DNA of 8,256 nt, taken from positions 1-8,256 of the forward strand of contig DRKK01000116.1 in the NCBI GenBank assembly GCA_011051815.1. Direction: 5' to 3'. Position 1 is the first letter of the stretch, and each line of letters opens with the position of its first letter. The notes under the pieces were generated by a model. It saw nothing but the letters and a program-made list of their open reading frames with translations, was not told the DNA's origin and made no database searches. The stretch is from Sphingomonadales bacterium. GTDB taxonomy: Bacteria; Pseudomonadota; Alphaproteobacteria; Sphingomonadales; Emcibacteraceae. The position numbers and the translations under genes are program-made. This document shows positions 1 to 8,256 of the stretch, in pieces.

Positions 1-22
1 AGAGTGTCGCCAGGCCTGCCAT
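1..22 (-). CDS. Start of an unidentified gene downstream of eno (partial)
   Basis: An ATG lies 10 bases after the enolase stop codon, reading away from the window. Only seven codons are visible (M A G L A T L). An AAGG overlapping the eno stop sits 8 bases upstream and could be its ribosome binding site. The tight spacing suggests the next gene of the same transcript. In many alphaproteobacteria a short FtsB/DivIC-type septum protein gene follows eno, but seven residues cannot establish that here. Confidence 0.3.
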
Positions 23-32
23 AGGAGTGACC

Positions 33-1310
<1,278 letters not shown>

Positions 1311-1331
1311 TTACCTCTTGGGATATAATAG

Positions 1332-3017
<1,686 letters not shown>

Positions 3018-3038
3018 CATAAATTAATATTACCCGTT

Positions 3039-3067
3039 CCCGAATTCAGTTCAGTGTTGAACCCGGG
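3039..3067 (-). other. Inverted repeat just downstream of secG
   Basis: A perfect GTTCA/TGAAC stem (3049-3053 with 3058-3062) has a 4-base loop. It is flanked by CCCG (3039-3042) and CGGG (3064-3067), which can pair around an asymmetric internal loop. It begins 12 bases after the secG stop. No T tract follows on the minus strand, so it is not a convincing intrinsic terminator. An mRNA 3'-end or processing structure between secG and pyrG is possible. Confidence 0.3.
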
Positions 3068-3079
3068 ACATATATCTCT

Positions 3080-3427
3080 TTATTCAGAATCTGGAATAAC
3101 AGGTTCTGATTTATCTTTTTCAGGCGCTTTTTCTGTGCTCACCTCTGGTGCGGTCTGTTCCACTACCGGGGTCTGAACATCAAAAATAGACTTGTCTGCT
3201 GTATTCTGTTTGGCAATCACCGCAAGGCCCATACTGGTCACGAAAAAGCCGATCGCCAGAAAGGTTGTCATCTTGGTCAGGAATGTAGCTGAACTGCGTC
3301 CGGCCATCATACCGCCTTGTCCGCCTCCACCAATACCAAGTGCACCCCCAGCGGACTTTTGCAGTAACACCAGTATCACAAGGCTTACGGTCAATATCAA
3401 ATGAATAACAAGAACAATCTCTTGCAT
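3080..3427 (-). CDS. secG: Preprotein translocase subunit SecG
   Basis: Small inner-membrane subunit of the SecYEG channel, which assists SecA-driven protein export. The protein has 115 aa. A first membrane segment spans about res. 3-22. It is followed by the SecG hallmark LLQKSAGGALGIGGGG (21-36) and a Gly/Met-rich loop. A conserved stretch from about res. 43 (GRSSATFLTKMT) leads into a second membrane segment (about 55-72). The remaining 40 residues form a hydrophilic tail rich in Glu, Pro, Lys and Thr, probably disordered; such tails vary among SecG proteins. The start gives the canonical membrane-first N-terminus. Its ribosome site is weak (AGAAGAG, about 9 bases upstream). It sits 111 bases after tpiA and 110 bases before pyrG on the same strand. 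The AT-rich 3428-3538 gap could hold its own promoter, but I could not place one with confidence. Confidence 0.95.
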   Translation of the reverse strand: MQEIVLVIHLILTVSLVILVLLQKSAGGALGIGGGGQGGMMAGRSSATFLTKMTTFLAIGFFVTSMGLAVIAKQNTADKSIFDVQTPVVEQTAPEVSTEKAPEKDKSEPVIPDSE

Positions 3428-3527
3428 GTCTTAATACTCTTCTATTATCTGTATAAATCAATGATTAAATTGGCTTGTACTCTAATCTCATTCATATGGC
3501 TAGCGCAAAATGTATTACAAGAGCATA

Positions 3528-3556
3528 AAGACCTGTTCTTAATCCTGATAGGTCTT
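3528..3556 (-). other. 7-bp inverted repeat spanning the tpiA stop codon
   Basis: On the minus strand AAGACCT (3556-3550, inside the last tpiA codons) pairs perfectly with AGGTCTT (3534-3528) across a 15-base loop that contains the TAA. Only a scattered T-rich sequence follows (TATGCTCTT), not a clean U tract. A weak terminator or an RNA 3'-end/processing stem between tpiA and secG is possible. The long loop makes it a modest candidate. Confidence 0.3.
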
Positions 3557-4282
3557 GATAATCCCATAAAAATCCTCGGCTTTCAGGCTGGCACCGCCAA
3601 CCAAAGCCCCGTTCACATTGGGGACTGACATCAATTCCGCCGCATTTGAAGCCTTCACAGAACCGCCGTATTGAATACGGACAGTCGCGCCAGCAGGACC
3701 AAAACGATCTGTCAGCAAAGACCGTATAACGCCGTGAACCTCGGCCACGTCATCTATGGTCGGGACTTTTCCGGTGCCGATTGCCCAAACAGGTTCGTAA
3801 GCGATAACCGTATTTTCCGCCGTGGCCTCCGTCGGAATGGAGCCGGTAACCTGTGCGGTCACCACATCTAAGGTCGCGCCCTTTTCCCGCTCTGCATCCG
3901 TTTCCCCCACACAGATAATTGCGGTCAGCCCTTGCCCCTGTGCTGCGCTGGCTTTGGCCTTGACCATATCATTCGTTTCACCGTGATCCGCCCGCCGCTC
4001 AGAATGGCCCACAATGACATAATGACAGCCCAGGTCTTTTAACATGGCCGCCGAAATATCCCCTGTATGGGCACCACTAAGGGCCATATGGCAATCCTGC
4101 GCGCCAATATCTATACCCTTGCCCATCAATGTGGAAATCAAGGTGGCCGGTGGACAAATCAACACATCACATCCCGCCCCGCCCTGCGCCACCAGAGAAT
4201 TGAGTTTTTCAATTTCTTCCAGACTGGCCAAAAGGCCGTTCATTTTCCAGTTACCGGCAACCAAAGCTTTGGGCGCTGTCAT
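3539..4282 (-). CDS. tpiA: Triosephosphate isomerase
   Basis: Cytoplasmic glycolytic and gluconeogenic enzyme that interconverts dihydroxyacetone phosphate and glyceraldehyde 3-phosphate. Its 247 aa match the single-domain TIM-barrel family. Active-site residues are all present: Asn11 and Lys13 in GNWKMNG, the electrophile His93 in VGHSERR, the catalytic base Glu163 in [12 protein letters not shown] (mobile loop 6 follows), and the phosphate-binding YGGSVK (205-210) and GALVGGASL (225-233). The start is well supported by AGAGGA 7 bases upstream of the ATG and by the standard N-terminus. It is the first gene of the leftward block, 196 bases from the divergent ppiD gene, so its promoter should lie in that gap. 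secG follows 111 bases downstream. Nothing is truncated or unusual, and identity is certain. Confidence 0.98.
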   Translation of the reverse strand: MTAPKALVAGNWKMNGLLASLEEIEKLNSLVAQGGAGCDVLICPPATLISTLMGKGIDIGAQDCHMALSGAHTGDISAAMLKDLGCHYVIVGHSERRADHGETNDMVKAKASAAQGQGLTAIICVGETDAEREKGATLDVVTAQVTGSIPTEATAENTVIAYEPVWAIGTGKVPTIDDVAEVHGVIRSLLTDRFGPAGATVRIQYGGSVKASNAAELMSVPNVNGALVGGASLKAEDFYGIIKTYQD

Positions 4283-4337
4283 AGACTATTCCTCTGTTTT
4301 ATAAAATCCTGTCATTTTCTATCAGAAAAACCGGGAC

Positions 4338-4360
4338 TTTTCCATATCTCAGATGGAAAA
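4338..4360. promoter_or_regulatory. Inverted repeat in the tpiA/ppiD control region, possible operator
   Basis: A perfect 8-base inverted repeat, TTTTCCAT (4338-4345) and ATGGAAAA (4353-4360), is separated by 7 bases. Centre-to-centre spacing of the half-sites is 15 bases. It overlaps the -10 and spacer of the best candidate tpiA promoter, a position typical of repressor operators. It could also fold as an RNA hairpin in that leader. I do not recognise the regulator, and the role is inference. Confidence 0.4.
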
Positions 4361-4371
4361 AGATCAAACAA
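4343..4371 (-). promoter_or_regulatory. Candidate promoter for tpiA
   Basis: On the minus strand TTGTTT (4371-4366) is followed by a 17-base spacer and GATATG (4348-4343). The -10 match is weak. The predicted transcript would start near 4336, giving a leader of about 54 bases that includes the AGAGGA ribosome site. A better-looking TATAAA at 4303-4298 is too close to the gene: transcription from it would begin inside the ribosome binding site. Confidence 0.3.
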
Positions 4372-4405
4372 TCTGCTTTTCATCGCCTGTACGAACCTTT
4401 TGGGC

Positions 4406-4426
4406 TTGCGGTGACCTTGCGTGACC
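4406..4426. repeat. Tandem direct repeat upstream of ppiD
   Basis: TTGCGGTGACC (4406-4416) is followed immediately by TTGCGTGACC (4417-4426), the same sequence minus one G. The GTGACC cores are exactly 10 bases apart, one helical turn. The first copy supplies the -35 of the candidate ppiD promoter and the second lies in its spacer. It could bind a transcription factor as side-by-side half-sites or be a chance duplication. The repeat is seen directly; the function is inferred. Confidence 0.45.
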
Positions 4427-4434
4427 ACTATCAT
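4406..4434 (+). promoter_or_regulatory. Candidate promoter for ppiD-trpE
   Basis: TTGCGG (4406-4411), a 17-base spacer and TATCAT (4429-4434) resemble a sigma-70 promoter: five of six bases match in the -10 and the TTG is kept in the -35. Transcription would start near 4441 and leave a leader of about 38 bases before the ppiD ATG. No Trp-rich leader peptide or attenuator-like structure is visible, so trp attenuation at this promoter is unlikely. Confidence 0.4.
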
Positions 4435-4478
4435 GCCCCAAAAATTTACCAATTCAATAAATGCGGGTACCTATATAA

Positions 4479-6389
4479 ATGTTACAATTATTCAGAAGCG
4501 GTCTGACCTCTTATTTCGCCACTGCCTTGCTCGGCCTTTTTATTTCCATCTTCTCCCTTTTTTTTATTGTCTTCTATTTTTTAACCTTTTCCTTAAATAA
4601 TGTCGCCCAGATCGGCGATGACAAGCTGACCCTGAATGAATATGCCCGGGAGTTCCAAAATAAATTTACCGAGATTCAGCAACAGTCCGGTGGTGAGATA
4701 ACCCGCGAAATGGTCATTGATCAGGGCATGGCCAACAGATGGCTGACCGATCTTGTTCAGCGTGAGACCTTTGCCTATGCCGCCCATAACCTGCATATAC
4801 GGGTAACAGACGCCCAGCTCCGCGATTTTATCATGAATATTGAGGCCTTTCAGGACACCTTTGGTGAATTCAGCAAGGATACCTTTAAAAGCATTGCCAA
4901 TTATCGGGGGCTGTCCGCTGGGGAATTTGAGGAATTCCTGCGGCGTGATCTGGAACGGCAATATTTAATAACCTCTATCGTTAGTGGCATTGCTGTACCT
5001 GAGACCTTGCAAAAAACTTTTACCAAATATCTTATGGAAGAAAGAACTGCCGAAATTATCACAATCCCGGCCAACAACATCAAAGACATTCCTGAGCCAG
5101 ATGAGGAAACTTTAAAGGCCTATTATAAGGAAAATTCTTCCCGCTATATGGCCCCGGAATATCGTGATTTCCGCTTTATTACACTGTCCGCCAAAGATCT
5201 GGCAAATGAAGTTACCGTAACCGAGGAAGAAGTTACTGCGGCAATGGGGGACGTTGCCGAAGCCTCCGGTGAGAATGAAAAACGGAATTTTGATCAGATT
5301 TTGTTCGATGATAAAGACGGCGCAGACAAAGCCTATGCCGATCTGAAAGCGGGACGGACCTTTGGTGATATTATTCTTGCCTCTGGCTCCACACCGGAGG
5401 ATGCCGCCGTTACCGATAATTCCATGCAGGATGCGACGGACACCTATGGTATTGAGGCCGCAGAAGCCATATTCACCGCCAAAGAGGGGGGTTATACGGC
5501 ACCGGTGGAGACTGATTTTGGCTGGCGCATTTTTCACATCACCAAAATCAATGCTGCTGCCAATGATGAAGCCAATATACGTGAAGAAACCCGAAAGAGA
5601 TTGCTGGAAGAAAAAGCCCTCGATATTCTTTACACCAAATCAGAACAGATCACCGACGAGCTTGCCGCCGGAGGATCACTTTCTGATATTGCCAGCACCC
5701 TCAATCTTGACCTGAAAGAAGCGCATAATGTTGATAAATTTGGCTATAACGCCAAAGGAGACCTTGTGACCAACCTCCCGACTGACCCGACTTTTCTGAC
5801 CAAGGTATTTGATGCCCTGGAAGAGGATGAACCTCAGCTTGAAGAAATGGATAACGGCGAATATTTTCTGGTTGTGGTCGATAATGTTCAGGAAAGAGCA
5901 TTACGGCCTTTTGAGGACGTCAAAACAAGCGTTATTGACCTCTGGAAAGCAGATGCCCGGGAGGAAGAGGCACGCAAACACGCCAATGAAATTTTGGCCA
6001 AAGCAGAGGAAGGCACCTCATTGGAGGATATGGCCAAGTCTATGGCGAATATGGCCTATACGTCCGTAACACTGGCCAGAAATGATCAGGCCGGCAAAGT
6101 TGCCGCCATGATCCATGAAAGTATCTTCTCATTGAACGTCGGTGAAGCCAAGATCATACCTGCCGCTGATAATAATGGTTTTGTTGTCGTCAGGGTCCAG
6201 TCACGTAAATTGCCGGATGATGCCTTACCCGCCGCTCAGTCAGCTCAATTAAAAGACCTGATGAAGCAGGAATATCAACAACGCTTCATGGCCAATTACT
6301 GGCGTTACCTTGAAACCAGTCTGCCGGTTATCATTAACCAGCGCGGCGTCAAGGCTGTCCATGACCAGTTGGCCTCACGGGAACAATAA
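4479..6389 (+). CDS. ppiD: PpiD/SurA-like membrane-anchored peptidyl-prolyl isomerase family protein
   Basis: Likely periplasmic folding factor tethered to the inner membrane that helps newly exported proteins near the Sec channel. The 636 aa length is typical of PpiD. Basic Arg6 precedes a long Phe-rich membrane segment (about 13-38). A SurA-N-like chaperone region follows (about 42-200). A parvulin-like domain spans about 268-357, ending in the family-typical APVETDFGWRIFHI. A helical region (about 490-610) resembles the PpiD C-terminus. The parvulin active-site His is not where expected: the first strand reads RNFDQILF. Peptidyl-prolyl isomerase activity is therefore doubtful, as reported for E. 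coli PpiD. An in-frame TAA abuts the ATG, so no longer start exists. The ribosome site is poor. It is divergent from tpiA and overlaps trpE by one base. The family call is secure; the gene name follows architecture. Confidence 0.88.
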   Translation: MLQLFRSGLTSYFATALLGLFISIFSLFFIVFYFLTFSLNNVAQIGDDKLTLNEYAREFQNKFTEIQQQSGGEITREMVIDQGMANRWLTDLVQRETFAYAAHNLHIRVTDAQLRDFIMNIEAFQDTFGEFSKDTFKSIANYRGLSAGEFEEFLRRDLERQYLITSIVSGIAVPETLQKTFTKYLMEERTAEIITIPANNIKDIPEPDEETLKAYYKENSSRYMAPEYRDFRFITLSAKDLANEVTVTEEEVTAAMGDVAEASGENEKRNFDQILFDDKDGADKAYADLKAGRTFGDIILASGSTPEDAAVTDNSMQDATDTYGIEAAEAIFTAKEGGYTAPVETDFGWRIFHITKINAAANDEANIREETRKRLLEEKALDILYTKSEQITDELAAGGSLSDIASTLNLDLKEAHNVDKFGYNAKGDLVTNLPTDPTFLTKVFDALEEDEPQLEEMDNGEYFLVVVDNVQERALRPFEDVKTSVIDLWKADAREEEARKHANEILAKAEEGTSLEDMAKSMANMAYTSVTLARNDQAGKVAAMIHESIFSLNVGEAKIIPAADNNGFVVVRVQSRKLPDDALPAAQSAQLKDLMKQEYQQRFMANYWRYLETSLPVIINQRGVKAVHDQLASREQ

Positions 6390-7906
6390 TGTCCGTTTCG
6401 CCTGACTTTCAGACGTTCAAAACAACCTATGACAAAAGCGCCCCTCAGGTGGTCTGGACAACATTGGTTGCCGATCTTGAAACCGCCATCTCTGCTTTTA
6501 TGAAGCTCGGAGCCGATACAGAGGATTACAGTTGCCTACTCGAATCAGTGGAAGGCGGGGCCATTCGTGGGCGTTATACCTTTATCGGCCTTAAACCGGA
6601 TATTATCTGGCGGTGCCGGGGCAACAAGGCGGAGATTAACCGGAAAGCCCTCACCCACACAGATGACTATCATCCCCTGCCCAGCGGCGCACTGGACAGC
6701 CTGCGGGATTTGTTGACAGAATCACTCATTGACCTGCCGGAGGATATGCCCCCTTCTGCGGCCGGGCTGATTGGCTATATGGGCTATGACAATGTGCGAC
6801 TGATGGAAGACATTGGCCCCGCCAAGGCGGATACATTGGATATTCCGGATGGTATGTTCCTGCGGCCGACTATCATGGTGGTTTTTGATTCTGTTACCGA
6901 CCTGCTGACCATTGTCACCCCTGCCCGGCCCGAAGGCGGGGTTACGGCAGAGATCGCTTACCTCAGGGCCGAAGAACGGCTGGCAGAGATTGAACAGGCC
7001 CTGTCACGCCCCCTCAACGGCGCACAGAAAATATCCGATGACCTGCTGGAACTTGAAGCAAAAAAATCCAACACGTCCAAAGAAAAATATATGGCCATGG
7101 TGCAAAAGGCCAAGGACTATATCAAGGCCGGGGATATTTTTCAGGTGGTTCTGTCACAGCGATTCACGACCCCCTTTTCCCTGCCGCCTTTCTCCCTGTA
7201 CCGGGCGTTACGGAGGACCAATCCATCGCCTTTTCTCTATTTCCTGAAATTTGGTGATTTTTCTGTGGTTGGCTCCAGTCCGGAAATATTGGTGCGCCTA
7301 CGGAACGGTGAAATCACCGTCCGGCCCATTGCTGGCACCCGCCCACGCGGGGCGACCGCCACAGAAGATCAGGCCTTGGCCGAAGACCTGCTCGCCGACC
7401 CAAAGGAGCTGGCGGAACATTTGATGTTGCTTGACCTTGGCCGCAATGATGTGGGCAAGGTAGCAAAGGTCGGCACCGTTACCCCGACCCAGAAAATGTC
7501 CATCGAATATTATTCTCATGTGATGCATATTGTCTCGGAAGTGCGCGGTGAGATTAATCCGGATTATGATGTCCTGGAGGCCTTTGCCGCCGGTTTTCCC
7601 GCCGGAACCGTCAGCGGCGCTCCCAAAATCCGGGCCATGGAGATCATTGACGAACTGGAAGCGGACAAGCGCGGCATCTATGCCGGAGCCGTGGGTTATT
7701 TTTCCGCAGACGGCAGTATGGACACCTGTATTGTCCTCAGAACTGCGATCTTAAAAGACGGTCAGATGCATGTTCAGGCCGGGGCCGGCATTGTCGCCGA
7801 CAGCGACCCCCAGTCAGAATATGATGAATGTCAGGCCAAGGCCCGCGCCCTATTCCGCGCGGCCGAGGAAGCCATCAGTTTCGCCGGACAGCCCAAGGTT
7901 CAATGA
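6389..7906 (+). CDS. trpE: Anthranilate synthase component I
   Basis: First committed step of tryptophan synthesis: chorismate plus glutamine-derived ammonia give anthranilate, with the TrpG amidotransferase, in the cytoplasm. The 505 aa length is normal for a stand-alone TrpE and no glutaminase domain is fused. The N-terminal domain carries the tryptophan feedback motif LLESVEGG (50-57) followed by GRYTFIG. The chorismate-binding domain (about 232-490) shows GDIFQVVLSQRF (248-259), SSPEILVR (296-303), RPIAGTRPRG (312-321), LMLLDLGRNDVGKV (345-358) and PAGTVSGAPKIRAMEIIDEL (404-423). These patterns favour TrpE over PabB, although context alone does not exclude a PabB role. The start overlaps the ppiD stop as TAATG with GGGA 6 bases upstream, implying translational coupling. 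No trpG follows; the next gene converges on it after 6 bases. Confidence 0.95.
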   Translation: MSVSPDFQTFKTTYDKSAPQVVWTTLVADLETAISAFMKLGADTEDYSCLLESVEGGAIRGRYTFIGLKPDIIWRCRGNKAEINRKALTHTDDYHPLPSGALDSLRDLLTESLIDLPEDMPPSAAGLIGYMGYDNVRLMEDIGPAKADTLDIPDGMFLRPTIMVVFDSVTDLLTIVTPARPEGGVTAEIAYLRAEERLAEIEQALSRPLNGAQKISDDLLELEAKKSNTSKEKYMAMVQKAKDYIKAGDIFQVVLSQRFTTPFSLPPFSLYRALRRTNPSPFLYFLKFGDFSVVGSSPEILVRLRNGEITVRPIAGTRPRGATATEDQALAEDLLADPKELAEHLMLLDLGRNDVGKVAKVGTVTPTQKMSIEYYSHVMHIVSEVRGEINPDYDVLEAFAAGFPAGTVSGAPKIRAMEIIDELEADKRGIYAGAVGYFSADGSMDTCIVLRTAILKDGQMHVQAGAGIVADSDPQSEYDECQAKARALFRAAEEAISFAGQPKVQ

Positions 7907-7922
7907 CCCCTCTCAATGACCC
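7900..7922. repeat. 10-base direct repeat spanning both stop codons at a convergent junction
   Basis: TCAATGACCC occurs at 7900-7909 and again at 7913-7922, a period of 13. The first copy holds the trpE TGA (7904-7906). The first three bases of the second copy are the minus-strand TGA of the facing deacetylase gene (7913-7915). It may be a small tandem duplication. No terminator hairpin is seen nearby. Confidence 0.5.
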
Positions 7923-8256
7923 GCTGCTGAGTTTTCTCTGGCCAGCCGTATCCCGTCATATTTCCGTTTAACCAGATGAGACAAGGGCACTACGGTGATC
8001 CCCCGCGCCTTCAAAGTTGGTAACCACAGGGTCAGGGCCTGTATGGTTTCCGCATAAGGATGGCCAATGGCAATGGCACTGCCCTTCCGGCGCGCCATAT
8101 CTTCCAGCTTGGCCAGTTGGGCAAAGATATAATCCACATCCTGCTCATTATCCAAAAAGAAATCCCGTGTCATATTAGGAATATTCCGATCCGTTGACAT
8201 TTCAGCCAGCAATGACTTGCGGGAGGTGCGGGAATCCAGCACCAACAATCCCCGCC
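7913..8256 (-). CDS. Divergent polysaccharide deacetylase family protein (YibQ-like), C-terminal part
   Basis: Only the last 114 or so residues are inside the window; the frame stays open through position 8256, so the start lies beyond the right edge. The visible part matches the end of the divergent polysaccharide deacetylase family (DUF610/YibQ, NodB-like fold). It shows an RGLxxxDSRTS strand, a TRDFFLDNEQDVDYIFAQL helix, AIAIGHPYAETIQAL with the conserved GHP, and GITVVPLSHLV close to the C-terminus. Members are usually exported or envelope-associated, but the signal region is not visible and the substrate is not established. It converges on trpE with 6 bases between stop codons. The TTG at 8246-8248 is internal coding sequence, not the real start. 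Confidence 0.88.
   Translation of the reverse strand, partial: RGLLVLDSRTSRKSLLAEMSTDRNIPNMTRDFFLDNEQDVDYIFAQLAKLEDMARRKGSAIAIGHPYAETIQALTLWLPTLKARGITVVPLSHLVKRKYDGIRLARENSAAGH

Noticed and set aside
3039..3067. Intrinsic terminator after secG
   Set aside because: The stem is short with an internal loop, and no T tract follows on the minus strand.
4298..4303. TATAAA on the minus strand as the tpiA -10 element
   Set aside because: Transcription from it would begin within the AGAGGA ribosome site, leaving no usable leader.
4558..4565. Run of eight T in the ppiD membrane-anchor codons, possible phase-variable tract
   Set aside because: The run encodes consecutive Leu/Phe codons of the hydrophobic anchor, and the frame is intact through the full gene. 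A housekeeping chaperone is an unlikely phase-variation target.
5112..5537. 141-codon minus-strand open frame inside ppiD
   Set aside because: Shadow frame within a well-supported coding sequence; composition and translation show no protein family.
7907..7912. Bidirectional terminator between trpE and the facing deacetylase gene
   Set aside because: Only six bases separate the stops, and no GC-rich stem with T/A tracts is visible around them.

Overview
This is an ordinary housekeeping segment of a bacterial chromosome, most likely from an alphaproteobacterium of moderate GC content (near 50% by eye). The basis is the neighbourhood tpiA, secG, pyrG and eno beside a divergent SurA/PpiD-like chaperone gene and trpE, an arrangement I associate with alphaproteobacteria. 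The CTP synthase and enolase sequences also look alphaproteobacterial. Genus cannot be fixed from the sequence alone. I saw no insertion sequence, prophage gene, CRISPR array, tRNA, rRNA or defence gene.

Leftward block (minus strand, positions 4282 down to 1). Transcription runs tpiA, secG, pyrG, eno, then the first codons of another gene at the left edge. The spacings are 111, 110, 24 and 10 bases. The genes supply glycolysis (triosephosphate isomerase, enolase), pyrimidine nucleotide synthesis (CTP synthase) and protein export (SecG). No convincing intrinsic terminator separates them, so they may be partly or wholly co-transcribed. Three small inverted repeats lie at the gene boundaries.

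Divergent control region (4283-4478, 196 bases). It separates tpiA from the rightward genes. It holds one candidate promoter in each direction, an 8+8 base inverted repeat over the candidate tpiA promoter, and a tandem direct repeat over the candidate ppiD promoter. All of these are sequence-pattern calls.

Rightward block (plus strand, 4479-7906). A membrane-anchored periplasmic folding factor (PpiD/SurA-like, 636 aa) overlaps trpE (anthranilate synthase component I, 505 aa) by one base (TAATG), so the two are very probably co-translated. trpE is not followed by trpG or other trp genes. A divergent polysaccharide deacetylase (YibQ-like) gene converges on it with only 6 bases between stop codons and runs off the right edge.

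No new biological system is evident. The points most worth a second look are the two repeat elements in the control region, the uncertain pyrG start, the separation of trpE from trpG, the convergent junction with a 10-base direct repeat over both stops, and the apparently non-catalytic parvulin domain of the chaperone.
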